Of a DNA stretch of 64,000 nucleotides, positions 26,697 through 35,969 are shown piece after piece. Under the pieces are notes generated by a model, which ran no database searches, was not told the DNA's origin, and saw nothing but the letters and a program-made list of their open reading frames with translations. Source of the stretch: Streptomyces sp. NBC_01335 (GTDB taxonomy: Bacteria; Actinomycetota; Actinomycetes; Streptomycetales; Streptomycetaceae). Numbering within the stretch: the stretch's first letter is position 1; every line of letters starts with the position of its first letter. The translations under genes and the position numbers were made by a program. The stretch covers positions 3,935,001-3,999,000 of the forward strand of contig NZ_CP108370.1 in NCBI RefSeq assembly GCF_035953295.1. Direction: 5' to 3'.

Positions 26697-26848
26697 ACGA
26701 TGCCTCTGTGGGGCAACTACCCAGCACCGACACTCCGCGTGGTGAGCCCAGGGCTACTTCGGTGGAGCATCGCTCCAGAAGCCGACAGACCGAAACCTGC
26801 CGAGGTTTCTCGTCGGCCGCGACCCCCGTAACGGACGAGACGCACGAT

Positions 26849-27565
26849 TCAGCGTCGGCGGCGTGTCCGTCCCACCCGGGCGGCCTTGGCCCTCTTTGCG
26901 GCGAACCTCACACCGCCCGGGCTCTCGCCCACGACCACCCGGACCACCGTCGTCGTGGGGTCGACCACACCGGCCCCGGCGTGCAGCACCTCGGTCTCCA
27001 CCACGCCCAGCTTGCTCAGCGCGGCGCGCGCACCGTTGATCTCCTCTTCGGCGGTGTCGCCCTTGAGCGCCAGCATCTCGCCGTACGGCCGCAGCAGCGG
27101 TACGCCCCAGCCGGCGAGGCGGTCCAGCGGTGCGACCGCCCGTGCGGTGACGACGTGGACCGGCTGAAGCTTCCCCAGCACCTCTTCGGCACGGCCCCGA
27201 ACGACCGTCACATGATCGAGGCCGAGCAGTTCCACGACCTCCTGGAGGAAGTTCGTCCTCCGGAGCAACGGTTCCAGCAGCGTGATCTTCAGGTCCGGAC
27301 GCACCAGGGCCAGCGGGATTCCCGGCAGCCCAGCCCCGGAGCCCACATCGCAGACCGTGACGTCCCGGGGGACCACCTCGGAGAGCACGGCGCAGTTCAG
27401 CAGGTGCCGCTCCCACAGACGTGGGACCTCGCGAGGACCGATCAGCCCACGCTTGACACCCGCGTCCGCGAGCAGCTCCGCGTACCGGACGGCCTCCGGG
27501 AAGAACTCACCGAAAACCGCCTGGGCCGCCTCAGGTGCCTGAGGGAGCGCTGCTTCCTCCGTCAC
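26849..27565 (-). CDS. rsmG: 16S rRNA (guanine-N7) methyltransferase RsmG
   Basis: This 238-residue SAM-dependent enzyme methylates G527 (E. coli numbering) of 16S rRNA; its loss gives low-level streptomycin resistance in Streptomyces (recalled). The SAM motif is V-C-D-V-G-S-G-A-G-L-P-G at about residues 70-81, with GPREVPRLWERHLLNC before it and ITLLEPLLRRTNFLQEV after. The C-terminus is an unusually basic tail (KRAKAARVGRTRRRR). The start is a GTG at 27565. It sits between parA and jag, with a hairpin on the jag side. Confidence 0.95.
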   Translation of the reverse strand: MTEEAALPQAPEAAQAVFGEFFPEAVRYAELLADAGVKRGLIGPREVPRLWERHLLNCAVLSEVVPRDVTVCDVGSGAGLPGIPLALVRPDLKITLLEPLLRRTNFLQEVVELLGLDHVTVVRGRAEEVLGKLQPVHVVTARAVAPLDRLAGWGVPLLRPYGEMLALKGDTAEEEINGARAALSKLGVVETEVLHAGAGVVDPTTTVVRVVVGESPGGVRFAAKRAKAARVGRTRRRR

Positions 27566-27628
27566 GGGGACCGTCCTTCCCTACCGCACTACCGCACTGT
27601 GGATGGCTGACTATCAGGCTGACAAAGA

Positions 27629-27658
27629 TCGGCCCCGCCTGCGAACAGACGGGGCCGA
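27629..27658 (-). terminator. Hairpin terminator after jag
   Basis: TCGGCCCCGCCTG (27629-27641) pairs with CAGACGGGGCCGA (27646-27658), one C/A mismatch, with a CGAA tetraloop. It is 15 bases past the jag stop. Confidence 0.7.
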
Positions 27659-27673
27659 CAGAACGCGTTCCGG

Positions 27674-28183
27674 TCAGGCCGGAAGGACGACGACGAAGCG
27701 CTGCGGCTCCTCGCCCTCGGACTCGCTCCGCAGGCCGGCCGCCGCGATCGCGTCGTGCACGACCTTGCGCTCGAACGGCGTCATCGGCTCCAGCCGCACC
27801 GGCTCACCGGAGCTCTTGACCTCGTCCGCGGCCTTCGCGCCGAGCGCCGCCAGGACCTCGCGCTTCTTGGCGCGGAAGCCCGCGATGTCCAGCATCAGGC
27901 GGCTGCGGTCACCGGTCTCCCGGTGCACCGCGAGCCGGGTCAGCTCCTGGAGCGCCTCCAGCACCTCACCGTCGCGGCCCACCAGCTTCTGGAGTTCGCG
28001 CGCCGACTCACTGATGATCGAGACCGCGGCCCGGTCCGCCTCGACGTCCATGTCGATGTCGCCGTCGAGATCGGCGATGTCGAGGAGACCCTCAAGGTAG
28101 TCGGCCGCGATCTCGCCTTCCTGCTCAAGGCGGGTCAAGGTGTCGCTGCCCTCAGCGGCCGTGGAGATGGTGCCTTCCGACAC
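27674..28183 (-). CDS. jag: Jag/KhpB-type RNA-binding protein (KH-R3H)
   Basis: This 169-residue protein has an acidic N-terminus, a KH domain at about residues 45-105 (LVGRDGEVLEALQELTRLAV, with the RNA-binding GRDG loop) and an R3H domain near the end (LEPMTPFERKVVHDAI). The N-terminal Jag domain of Firmicutes homologues is missing, as usual in actinobacteria. Homologues bind RNA and affect cell wall growth. The GTG start follows AAGGGAG. It is 12 bases downstream of yidC in the rpmH-rnpA-yidD-yidC-jag operon. Confidence 0.92.
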   Translation of the reverse strand: MSEGTISTAAEGSDTLTRLEQEGEIAADYLEGLLDIADLDGDIDMDVEADRAAVSIISESARELQKLVGRDGEVLEALQELTRLAVHRETGDRSRLMLDIAGFRAKKREVLAALGAKAADEVKSSGEPVRLEPMTPFERKVVHDAIAAAGLRSESEGEEPQRFVVVLPA

Positions 28184-28195
28184 GGATGGACTCCC

Positions 28196-29449
28196 TTACT
28201 TCTTGGACGGGTGCTTGGGCCGCTGCGGGCCCTTGCGCGGTCCGGACTTGGCTTGGCGTGAGGAGCCCGACGCGGGCTTGCCCGCCGGCTTCGACTTGTC
28301 GTCCTGCTTCTGGAGCGAGGTCTTGGCCTCCGAGGTCTCACCGGAGTCCGGCTCCTTGGCCGCCTCGGTCTGACCGACGGTGGCGGTCCTCTGCGCCTTG
28401 GTCTGCCGCTTGGGCTGGTGCCGGCGCGCGGTGGCGCCTTCGGCCTCGGCGACGGACGACTCGCTCTTCGCCACGGTCCCGTCCTCCTGGGCGGCGAGGC
28501 CCAGCTTGGAGAGTCCGTTGATGAACTTGCGCTCGATGTCGTTGCGCTCGGTGCCCTTGGCGAAGATGCGCTTGACGGTGTTGCGACGCGTCCGGCCGCG
28601 CACCTCGCCGTGCTGGGTAACGCTCTTCAGCAGGCGTCCGAGGTACTGGTCCTGGGCCTTGCTGCCCGGCGTCGGGTTCTGGTTGATCACGTACATCTGC
28701 TGACCCATGGTCCAGACGTTGGTGGTCAGCCAGTAGACGAGGACACCGACGGGGAAGTTGATGCCCATCACGGCGAAGATCAGCGGGAAGACGTACATCA
28801 GCATCTTCTGCTGCTGCATGTACGGGGTCTTCACCGAGAGGTCGACGTTCTTCGTCATCAGCTGGCGCTGGGTGAAGAACTGCGAGGCGGACATCATGAT
28901 GATCATCACCGCGGTGACGACCCGGACGTCGACGAGCGAGGCGCCGAGCGCCTGCACCTCGGCCGAGCTGTTCATGAACTTCGCCGCGAGCGGGGCACCG
29001 ACGATGTGGGCCTGCCGCGCGCTGTCGAGCAGCGGCTGGTCGATGACGCCGATCGTCTTGCCGTTGGCGATGGCCGCGAGCACGTGGTAGAGGGCGAAGA
29101 AGAACGGGGACTGCGCCAGGATCGGAAGGCACGAGGAGAGCGGGTTGGTACCCGTCTCCTTGTACAGCTTCATCATCTCTTCGGACTGACGCTGCTTGTC
29201 GTTCTTGTAGCGCTCCTGGATCGCCTTCATCTTCGGCTGGAGCACCTGCATGTTCCGCGTCGACTTGATCTGCTTCACGAAGAGCGGGACCAGGCAGATG
29301 CGGATCAGGATCACGAGGGACACGATGGACAGGCCCCAGGCCCAGCCCGTGTCTGCACCGAAGATCGCCCCGTACACCTTGTGGAACTGGACGATCACCC
29401 ATGAGACGGGTGTGGTGATAAAGCTGAACAGACTGGCAATCGTGTCCAC
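28196..29449 (-). CDS. yidC: Membrane protein insertase YidC
   Basis: This 417-residue Oxa1-family insertase integrates membrane proteins with or without Sec. Five membrane segments are visible; the first is near residues 1-20, and residues about 36-56 ([20 protein letters not shown]) include the conserved Arg in the hydrophilic groove. The cytoplasmic hairpin contains [15 protein letters not shown]. The last ~150 residues are a very basic and polar tail that probably contacts ribosomes. The GTG start uses AAGGAG that overlaps the end of yidD, so the two are closely coupled. Confidence 0.95.
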   Translation of the reverse strand: MDTIASLFSFITTPVSWVIVQFHKVYGAIFGADTGWAWGLSIVSLVILIRICLVPLFVKQIKSTRNMQVLQPKMKAIQERYKNDKQRQSEEMMKLYKETGTNPLSSCLPILAQSPFFFALYHVLAAIANGKTIGVIDQPLLDSARQAHIVGAPLAAKFMNSSAEVQALGASLVDVRVVTAVMIIMMSASQFFTQRQLMTKNVDLSVKTPYMQQQKMLMYVFPLIFAVMGINFPVGVLVYWLTTNVWTMGQQMYVINQNPTPGSKAQDQYLGRLLKSVTQHGEVRGRTRRNTVKRIFAKGTERNDIERKFINGLSKLGLAAQEDGTVAKSESSVAEAEGATARRHQPKRQTKAQRTATVGQTEAAKEPDSGETSEAKTSLQKQDDKSKPAGKPASGSSRQAKSGPRKGPQRPKHPSKK

Positions 29450-29452
29450 TAA

Positions 29453-29830
29453 TCAGGCTCCTTGAGCTTTGGGCGAGGTCTCTGTGGCCGGACCCGGCGT
29501 CACGGCTGCCGCGGTTGTCGCAGTCGTCACGTCCCCGGGGGGCACATCAGTGGCGGAGTCCCCGCCCTTGTCACCGCGCAGCGCGTTGCGCAGCAGTTCG
29601 TGCCAGCGCGGACGCTTGCGCGGCGGGACATGGTCCACACCGCCCGGCGACCACGGATTGCATCGCAGAATGCGCCAGGCGGTCAGCGCTGTCCCCTTGA
29701 TCGCCCCGTGCCGGTCTATCGCCGTGAACCCGTAGTGCGAGCACGACGGGTAGTAGCGGCAGACAGGGCCCAGCAGTGGGCTGATCGTCCACTGGTACAG
29801 CTTGATGAGAGCCAGCAGCGGGTACTTCAT
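29453..29830 (-). CDS. yidD: Membrane protein insertion efficiency factor YidD
   Basis: This 125-residue protein begins [20 protein letters not shown] and carries the YidD signature [10 protein letters not shown] (about residues 24-33) followed by [14 protein letters not shown]. The family helps YidC insert proteins. The ~45-residue C-terminal tail is Ala/Thr/Pro-rich and not conserved. It overlaps rnpA by four bases. Confidence 0.94.
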   Translation of the reverse strand: MKYPLLALIKLYQWTISPLLGPVCRYYPSCSHYGFTAIDRHGAIKGTALTAWRILRCNPWSPGGVDHVPPRKRPRWHELLRNALRGDKGGDSATDVPPGDVTTATTAAAVTPGPATETSPKAQGA

Positions 29831-30198
29831 CGCGCGCCCCCTCCCAGCAGCCGCGCGAGGGCGGCGTCCAGGTCTCGGGTCAGCTGAGCGTGGTCGGCGT
29901 CACCCGAACCGGGCAACGCGCGCACCACAACCAGGCTACCGGGGGGCAGCTGAGCCAGCCGGTCTCGAACCAGGTGGCGAAGCCGCCGCTTCACAGCGGT
30001 GCGGACGACCGCACCACCCACGGCTTTGCTGACGACGAAACCCGCACGCGGTGGGGGAGGGGTCTCCCCCGACACGTGCGGGTCCGTAGTACCGCTGCGT
30101 AGATGGACGACGAGCAGAGGGCGACCAGCCCTGCGTCCTCGTCGTACCGCGGTCGCGAAGTCCTCGCGCCGCCTCAGCCGATTCTCGGTAGGCAGCAC
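29827..30198 (-). CDS. rnpA: Ribonuclease P protein component
   Basis: This 123-residue basic protein helps the RNase P RNA remove tRNA 5' leaders. The start [21 protein letters not shown] and the RNA-binding signature [17 protein letters not shown] (about residues 66-82) are diagnostic. The GTG at 30198 is the best start. It follows rpmH by 18 bases and overlaps yidD. Confidence 0.95.
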   Translation of the reverse strand: MLPTENRLRRREDFATAVRRGRRAGRPLLVVHLRSGTTDPHVSGETPPPPRAGFVVSKAVGGAVVRTAVKRRLRHLVRDRLAQLPPGSLVVVRALPGSGDADHAQLTRDLDAALARLLGGGAR

Positions 30199-30216
30199 GT
30201 CATGACCTGTGGATGA

Positions 30217-30354
30217 TCAGGCGGACAGGCTGCTGCGACCCTTGCCACGGCGGTTCGCGAGAATCGCGCGGCCGGCACGGGTACGCATACGCAGCCGGAA
30301 GCCGTGGGTCTTGGCGCGACGACGGTTGTTCGGCTGGAAGGTGCGCTTGCTCAC
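30217..30354 (-). CDS. rpmH: 50S ribosomal protein L34
   Basis: This 45-residue very basic protein reads [13 protein letters not shown] at the start and G-K-G-R-S-S-L-S-A at the end, typical of actinobacterial L34. The GTG start is at 30354, with CCCCGA just upstream and no strong ribosome-binding site. It is the first gene of the leftward operon and is divergent from dnaA, as in most bacteria. Confidence 0.97.
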
Positions 30355-30735
30355 TCGGGGGCTCCAGAATAAATCGGGTGATGGCGGGACATCGCCTGGC
30401 TGTCACCGTGCGCCCACGAGGAACTCGCGTAAACGCCTTAGTGCACCGCTTCACAATCACAGATCGTGATCTTTGCCCATCGGAGGCAGGCGGCAGCAGC
30501 CATCGACAACTCGACCTGGTCACGGTACGCGCGGCTACGCCATCCGGTCAAACTCACCACGAGTGACCCCCCGCTATGCACAGGCTGTGGACAACAACTT
30601 GAACCGGGCGGGTCGCCGTGACTACCGTGGCTGAACTCCGGTTTCCTTTCGTTCCCCCCTGCCGGGCCCGACCCGACCCGACCCATTCCGTCCCGGGAAA
30701 CACATTTTCGTGGGACATGCGAGAGAGCGTGCCTT
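30355..30735. other. rpmH / dnaA divergent promoter region
   Basis: These 381 bases must hold the promoters of both operons. A perfect reverse DnaA box, TGTGGACAA, is at 30586-30594, about 142 bases before dnaA, fitting DnaA autoregulation. A short GACCC tandem tract lies at about 30667-30686. I see no RNA gene. Confidence 0.65.
30586..30594 (-). promoter_or_regulatory. DnaA box in the dnaA promoter region
   Basis: TGTGGACAA, a perfect match to the reverse of TTGTCCACA, preceded by the similar GCTATGCACAGGC. It is a likely site of DnaA autorepression. Confidence 0.7.
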
Positions 30736-32523
30736 GTGGCTGACGTACCTGCCGATCTTGCCGCAGTGTGGCCACGCGTGCTGGAACATCTCCTCGGTGA
30801 GGGCCAGCAGGGCATCGAGCCGAAGGACAAGCAGTGGATCGAGCGCTGCCAGCCGCTCGCGCTGGTCGCGGACACCGCGCTGCTCGCCGTACCGAACGAG
30901 TGGGGCAAGCGGGTCCTGGAGGGCCGGCTCGCGCCGCTCATCAGTGAGACGCTGACCCGCGAGTGCGGCCGGACGATCCGGATCGCGATCACGGTCGACG
31001 ATTCGGCGGGTGAGCCGCCGACTCCCCCGGCGCCGCCGCTGCACCAGAGCCAGCAGGGTCGGCAGAACCACCGGTACCCGAACCCGCCGCACGACGAGCA
31101 GCAGCACGGCGACCCCTACGACCCGTACGGTCACCGTCCGCAGGACGACGGGATGCCGACCGCCCGCCCCGCGTATCCGGAGTACCAGCAGCGTCCCGAG
31201 CCGGGCGCCTGGCCGCGTACCCAGGAGGACCTCTCCTGGCAGCAGCCGCGGCACGGCGGCTACCAGGACCGCGAGCAGCAGGCCGACCAGTGGCGCGAGC
31301 CGTACGGCACCGGACGTCCGCAGCAGCCCTCGCACGACTACCGGCCGCAGCCTCCGGAGCGTCAGGGGTACGAGTCGCAGCGGCCCGAGCGGCACGACCT
31401 CCAGGACCAGCAGCACCGCCCGGGCCGGGCCGGCGGCGGGATGCCGGGTCCGGGTTCGCAGCCGTCCCCCGCGCCCGGTCCGGGCGAGCCGCATGCGCGG
31501 CTGAACCCCAAGTACCTCTTCGACACCTTCGTCATCGGCGCGTCCAACCGGTTCGCGCACGCGGCGGCGGTGGCGGTGGCCGAGGCGCCGGCGAAGGCGT
31601 ACAACCCGCTCTTCATCTACGGGGAGTCCGGGCTCGGCAAGACCCACCTGCTGCACGCCATCGGGCACTACGCGCGGAGCCTCTACCCGGGGACCCGGGT
31701 GCGGTACGTGAGCTCCGAGGAGTTCACCAACGAGTTCATCAACTCGATCCGCGACGGCAAGGGCGACACCTTCCGCAAGCGCTACCGCGACGTGGACATC
31801 CTGCTCGTCGACGACATCCAGTTCCTGGCGAGCAAGGAGTCGACGCAGGAGGAGTTCTTCCACACCTTCAACACCCTGCACAACGCGAACAAGCAGATCG
31901 TGCTCTCCTCGGACCGGCCGCCCAAGCAGCTGGTGACGCTGGAGGACCGGCTGCGGAACCGGTTCGAGTGGGGCCTCACCACCGATGTGCAGCCGCCCGA
32001 ACTGGAGACGCGGATCGCGATCCTGCGCAAGAAGGCGGTGCAGGAGCAGCTGAACGCCCCGCCGGAGGTGCTGGAGTTCATCGCGTCCCGGATCTCTCGG
32101 AACATCCGTGAGCTGGAGGGCGCACTGATCCGGGTGACGGCGTTCGCGAGCCTGAACCGGCAGCCGGTGGACCTCGGCCTGACGGAGATCGTGCTGAAGG
32201 ACCTGATCCCCGGCGGCGAGGACTCCGCTCCGGAGATCACCGCGCCCGCGATCATGGCGGCCACCGCCGACTACTTCGGGCTGACGGTCGAGGACCTCTG
32301 CGGCTCGTCGCGCAGCCGCGTGCTGGTGACGGCCCGGCAGATCGCCATGTACCTCTGCCGTGAGCTGACGGATCTCTCGCTGCCGAAGATCGGCGCGCAG
32401 TTCGGCGGCCGCGACCACACCACGGTCATGCACGCGGACCGCAAGATCCGCGCGCTGATGGCGGAGCGCCGCTCCATCTACAACCAGGTCACCGAGCTCA
32501 CCAACCGCATCAAGAACGGCTGA
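30736..32523 (+). CDS. dnaA: Chromosomal replication initiator DnaA
   Basis: This 595-residue AAA+ protein opens oriC. Domain I is residues 1-85. Domain II, about 88-250, is an unusually long linker rich in Gln, Pro, Arg and Tyr, as known for Streptomyces. Domain III has Walker A G296-E-S-G-L-G-K-T303 and Walker [11 protein letters not shown]. Domain IV ends with the DNA-binding signature [15 protein letters not shown]. The GTG start ([20 protein letters not shown]) matches family N-termini. A hairpin terminator and then oriC follow directly. Confidence 0.98.
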   Translation: MADVPADLAAVWPRVLEHLLGEGQQGIEPKDKQWIERCQPLALVADTALLAVPNEWGKRVLEGRLAPLISETLTRECGRTIRIAITVDDSAGEPPTPPAPPLHQSQQGRQNHRYPNPPHDEQQHGDPYDPYGHRPQDDGMPTARPAYPEYQQRPEPGAWPRTQEDLSWQQPRHGGYQDREQQADQWREPYGTGRPQQPSHDYRPQPPERQGYESQRPERHDLQDQQHRPGRAGGGMPGPGSQPSPAPGPGEPHARLNPKYLFDTFVIGASNRFAHAAAVAVAEAPAKAYNPLFIYGESGLGKTHLLHAIGHYARSLYPGTRVRYVSSEEFTNEFINSIRDGKGDTFRKRYRDVDILLVDDIQFLASKESTQEEFFHTFNTLHNANKQIVLSSDRPPKQLVTLEDRLRNRFEWGLTTDVQPPELETRIAILRKKAVQEQLNAPPEVLEFIASRISRNIRELEGALIRVTAFASLNRQPVDLGLTEIVLKDLIPGGEDSAPEITAPAIMAATADYFGLTVEDLCGSSRSRVLVTARQIAMYLCRELTDLSLPKIGAQFGGRDHTTVMHADRKIRALMAERRSIYNQVTELTNRIKNG

Positions 32524-32603
32524 CACCCGCCGGTCCCGTTCGGCGAGCGCGCAGCGCACGGGCGCCCGGCCCGGCGTACTCCGCCCACAGGGAGTGGACA
32601 ACC

Positions 32604-32644
32604 AGGCGCCCCGCCAGACCTCTTCACGGTCCGGCGGGGCGCCT
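32604..32644 (+). terminator. dnaA terminator hairpin
   Basis: The outer stem is AGGCGCCCCGCC with GGCGGGGCGCCT (32604-32615 and 32633-32644); after one A/C mismatch the inner stem is GACC/GGTC around a 7-base loop. It lies 80 bases after the dnaA stop. Confidence 0.75.
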
Positions 32645-32709
32645 TCCGTCGTACCCGGGACGCCTGCGGGGCGGTTTCGGGACGTTCCCCGGGCGGTTCC
32701 CGCGAACCT

Positions 32710-32752
32710 TCCGAAGAGCTCCCGCGACTCCTTCGAAGAGCTCCCGGGACTC
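32710..32752 (+). repeat. 22-bp tandem duplication in the left part of oriC
   Basis: Two copies of a unit containing CGAAGAGCTCCCG and GACTC (32710-32730 and 32732-32752), period 22 bp, about two mismatches. The DNA is non-coding, between the dnaA terminator and the DnaA-box field. Confidence 0.7.
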
Positions 32753-32816
32753 CGCCCGAGCGTCCGTGCCCCGCCGCCGGCGACCTTCCGGGCGCCCTCT
32801 CCTCCTCCCTCCAAGG

Positions 32817-32900
32817 GCTCGTGGAAGCGCCCCGGAAGCTCGTGGAAACGCTCCGGGCAGCCCCTGGAACGCTTCGGCAGCTCGTGGAAACGCCCCAGGA
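32817..32900 (+). repeat. Four ~21-bp imperfect repeats in the left part of oriC
   Basis: Units starting at 32817, 32838, 32860 and 32880 share GCTCGTGGAAACGC; the third is diverged (GCCCCTGGAACGC). The spacing of 21, 22 and 20 bp is close to two helical turns. Confidence 0.7.
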
Positions 32901-33037
32901 GGAGAGCTCACGAGGCGTCTCCGGGTGCGTTTCCGGGGCGTTTACGGGCCTCGACGGCACGCGGAGCCCTCGTTCCGGGCCGCACGCGGGGCTTGTCGCT
33001 GTTCGAACAGAAGGTCACAGAAGAGCGGACACGGTGC

Positions 33038-33610
33038 TTCTCCACAGATGTGCCGGATTTCTTCTCTCCACAGCCTGGGGACCCGGAAGTTGTCCAGATT
33101 GCGTCCACAGGGCCTGCTGCCGATACTCCATCAGGCCAGGTCAACTGCCTGGGGATTTGTGGTCAACCGTGATCCACAGCCTGTGGATAAAGAATCTGTC
33201 CACAGCGAGCCCTCTGGGTTGTCCACCGGCAACTCACAGGATCAGCTCTCTTGTCCCCAGGAGGAACCCTCTTCTCCACACCTCTGTCCACTGTTCGGCA
33301 ACACGACACCCCTCCTCACTGCTGAGAGTGAAAGGCGTCACACCGAGGTGGTCGATTGGGCTGTGGGGAACCGGGGTAAAGCTGGGGACGGCCCTGGGGA
33401 GAAGTACCCCTGTCCTGTGCATCGGGTGTGCAGAACTTTCGTGTGTCCACAGAAGTGCCTGGTTATCCACGGACTGCGCCCACAGGCTCGGTGGACAAAA
33501 AATCGGCTCTGACCTGCGCAAACGACGTTATCCACGGTTTCCACAGGGCCTACTACTACTACCTCCCAGAGTTAGCCAGGAATCAGCTTCGAAGTGGGGG
33601 CTGTGCACAA
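33038..33610. other. Origin of replication oriC (DnaA-box field)
   Basis: The 1.26-kb gap between dnaA and dnaN holds about 19 sites resembling TTGTCCACA/TTATCCACA. Top-strand: 33038, 33064 (weak), 33090, 33101 (weak), 33170, 33196, 33219, 33251, 33272, 33284 (weak), 33443, 33463, 33528, 33537 (weak). Bottom-strand: 33182 (perfect TGTGGATAA), 33362 (weak), 33490, 33602, and an outlier at 32593. Most differ from consensus at one base. The pattern of many weak boxes without a prominent AT-rich block is typical of Streptomyces oriC. No protein frame here looks real. Confidence 0.93.
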
Positions 33611-33783
33611 CTTGGCCCGCTGGGCTCTCGGACCGCCTCGGGCGACTTGACCCCGAGCAGCGACGAGTGTCGGTGCCGTACGTCAGACTGGACCCCGGCG
33701 TCCTCCCCGGCCCCCCGGCCGACGGACCCCGATCGACGACGAAGGCCAGCAGGGCGAGCGAGCAACAGCAGGAGGCGGTTCCG

Positions 33784-34914
33784 GTGAAGATCCGGGTGGA
33801 GCGCGATGTACTCGCGGAGGCGGTGGCCTGGGTGGCCCGCAGCCTCCCGGCCCGTCCGCCGGCGCCCGTCCTCGCGGGCCTTCTGCTGAAGGCCGAGGAC
33901 GGTGCCCTCAGCTTCTCCAGCTTCGACTACGAGGTCTCGGCGAAGGTCTCCGTCGACGCGGAGATCGAGGAGGACGGCACGGTCCTGGTCTCCGGCCGCC
34001 TGCTCGCCGACATCTGCCGCGCCCTGCCCAACCGCCCGGTGGAGATCTCCACCGACGGTGTGCGCGCCACCGTGGTCTGTGGCTCGTCGCGCTTCACCCT
34101 CCACACCCTGCCTGTGGAGGAGTACCCGGCGCTGCCGCAGATGCCGACCGCGACCGGCACGGTGCCCGGCGAGGTCTTCGCCTCGGCCGCCGCCCAGGTC
34201 GCCATCGCCGCCGGCCGCGACGACACCCTCCCGGTGCTCACCGGTGTGCGCATCGAGATCGAGGGCGAGACCGTCACGCTGGCCTCGACCGACCGGTACC
34301 GCTTCGCCGTCCGCGAGTTCCAGTGGAAGCCGGAGAACCCGGACGCCTCCGCCGTGGCCCTGGTGCCCGCCAAGACGCTCCTGGACACCGCCAAGGCGCT
34401 CACCAGCGGCGACACGGTCACCCTGGCGCTCTCCGGTGCCGGTGCGGGCGAGGGCCTGATCGGTTTCGAGGGCGCCGGCCGCCGTACGACCACCCGGTTG
34501 CTCGAAGGCGACCTGCCGAAGTACCGCACGCTCTTCCCGACCGAGTTCAACTCCATCGCCGTGATCGAGACCGCCCCGTTCGTCGAGGCCGTCAAGCGTG
34601 TGGCCCTCGTCGCCGAGCGGAACACCCCGGTGCGGCTCAGCTTCGAGCAGGGTGTGCTCATCCTGGAGGCCGGCTCCTCGGACGACGCACAGGCTGTGGA
34701 GCGGGTCGACGCGGTGCTGGAGGGCGACGACATCTCGATCGCCTTCAACCCGACGTTCCTGCTGGACGGGCTGAGCGCCATCGACTCCCCGGTCGCCCAG
34801 CTCTCGTTCACCACGTCCACGAAGCCCGCCCTGCTCAGCGGCCGTCCGGCCGTCGACGCGGAGGCGAACGACGCGTACAAGTACCTGATCATGCCGGTCC
34901 GCCTCTCCGGCTGA
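33784..34914 (+). CDS. dnaN: DNA polymerase III beta sliding clamp
   Basis: This 376-residue ring-forming clamp tethers polymerase to DNA. The start MKIRVERDVLAEAVAWVARSL and the C-terminal YKYLIMPVRLSG are typical of actinobacterial clamps. Three repeated clamp folds fit the length. I chose the GTG at 33784 because CAGGAGGCGG precedes it; the frame is open far into oriC but that part is non-coding. A hairpin follows the gene. Confidence 0.97.
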   Translation: MKIRVERDVLAEAVAWVARSLPARPPAPVLAGLLLKAEDGALSFSSFDYEVSAKVSVDAEIEEDGTVLVSGRLLADICRALPNRPVEISTDGVRATVVCGSSRFTLHTLPVEEYPALPQMPTATGTVPGEVFASAAAQVAIAAGRDDTLPVLTGVRIEIEGETVTLASTDRYRFAVREFQWKPENPDASAVALVPAKTLLDTAKALTSGDTVTLALSGAGAGEGLIGFEGAGRRTTTRLLEGDLPKYRTLFPTEFNSIAVIETAPFVEAVKRVALVAERNTPVRLSFEQGVLILEAGSSDDAQAVERVDAVLEGDDISIAFNPTFLLDGLSAIDSPVAQLSFTTSTKPALLSGRPAVDAEANDAYKYLIMPVRLSG

Positions 34915-34950
34915 CGCTGATCGGTACCCGTACCCACGACCAGGGATCCG

Positions 34951-34980
34951 GCGGGCAGGCTCGGCGCTGAGCTTGCCCGC
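34951..34980 (+). terminator. dnaN terminator hairpin
   Basis: GCGGGCAGGCTC (34951-34962) pairs with GAGCTTGCCCGC (34969-34980), one G-T wobble, loop of 6 bases. Confidence 0.65.
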
Positions 34981-35052
34981 CGCTCCGTGTTCCGGTGCCG
35001 GGCGTAGGCTCGGACATGGGAACGTATCGGCACAACGCTTAAGGAATCTCTG

Positions 35053-35931
35053 ATGGAGCTCGGTCTCGTCGGCCTCGGCAAGATGGGCGGCAACATGCGC
35101 GAGCGCATCCGCCGCGCAGGCCACACCGTCATCGGTTACGACCGGAACCCGGACGTCGCCGATGTCCACAGCCTCGAAGAGCTTGTGGGCAAGCTGAAGG
35201 GCCCGCGTGTCGTCTGGGTCATGGTCCCGGCCGGCGCCGCCACCCAGTCCACCATCGACGAGCTGGCGGAGCTGCTCCAGCCCGGCGACATCGTCGTCGA
35301 CGGCGGGAACAGCCGCTGGACCGACGACGAGAAGCACGCCGTCGAGCTGGGAATCAAGGGCATCGGCTTCGTCGACTGCGGCGTCTCCGGCGGTGTCTGG
35401 GGCCTGGAGAACGGCTACGCCCTGATGTACGGCGGCAAGCCCGAGGACGTCGAGAAGGTGCAGCCCATCTTCGACGCGCTGAAGCCGGAGGGCGAGTTCG
35501 GCTCCGTCCACGCGGGCAAGGTCGGCGCCGGCCACTTCGCGAAGATGGTCCACAACGGCATCGAGTACGCCATGATGCAGGCCTACGCCGAGGGCTGGGA
35601 GCTCCTGGAGAAGGTCGACTCCGTCACCGACGTGCGCGAGGTCTTCCGCTCCTGGCAGGAAGGCACCGTCATCCGTTCCTGGCTGCTCGACCTCGCGGTC
35701 AACGCCCTGGACGACGACGAGCACCTCGACGGCCTGCGCGGCTACGCCGCCGACTCGGGCGAGGGCCGCTGGACGGTCGAGGCCGCGATCGACAACTCGG
35801 TGCCGCTGCCCGCGATCACCGCGTCGCTCTTCGCGCGCTTCGCCTCGCGCCAGGACGACTCGCCGCAGATGAAGATGATCGCCGCGCTGCGCAACCAGTT
35901 CGGTGGCCACGCGGTGGAGAACAAGAAGTAG
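35053..35931 (+). CDS. gnd: 6-Phosphogluconate dehydrogenase (decarboxylating), short form
   Basis: This 292-residue enzyme oxidises 6-phosphogluconate to ribulose-5-phosphate in the pentose phosphate pathway. The N-terminal dinucleotide-binding motif is [12 protein letters not shown]. Substrate-binding [21 protein letters not shown] and the catalytic-lysine region [12 protein letters not shown] are clear. The length fits the short NAD-type (GndA-like) group rather than the 470-residue form. The ATG follows AAGGAATC. A gnd gene between dnaN and recF is a standard actinobacterial arrangement. Confidence 0.93.
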   Translation: MELGLVGLGKMGGNMRERIRRAGHTVIGYDRNPDVADVHSLEELVGKLKGPRVVWVMVPAGAATQSTIDELAELLQPGDIVVDGGNSRWTDDEKHAVELGIKGIGFVDCGVSGGVWGLENGYALMYGGKPEDVEKVQPIFDALKPEGEFGSVHAGKVGAGHFAKMVHNGIEYAMMQAYAEGWELLEKVDSVTDVREVFRSWQEGTVIRSWLLDLAVNALDDDEHLDGLRGYAADSGEGRWTVEAAIDNSVPLPAITASLFARFASRQDDSPQMKMIAALRNQFGGHAVENKK

Positions 35932-35969
35932 TACGCACGCACAGCAGGACGGACGGAAGGCCCGCGACC

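Larger units (their letters stand above)
26537..26848. other. parA upstream region
   Basis: These 312 bases between parA and rsmG hold the parAB promoter region, a perfect DnaA box (26591-26599), a near-match TGTGGATGG (26573-26581) and a parS site (26683-26696). Part of it remains open in the parA frame, so the non-coding boundary depends on the parA start. Confidence 0.6.

Noticed and set aside
32821..33783. Coding extension of dnaN through oriC
   Set aside because: The frame is open, but the sequence there is DnaA boxes. The GTG at 33784 with AGGAGG gives the correct clamp N-terminus.
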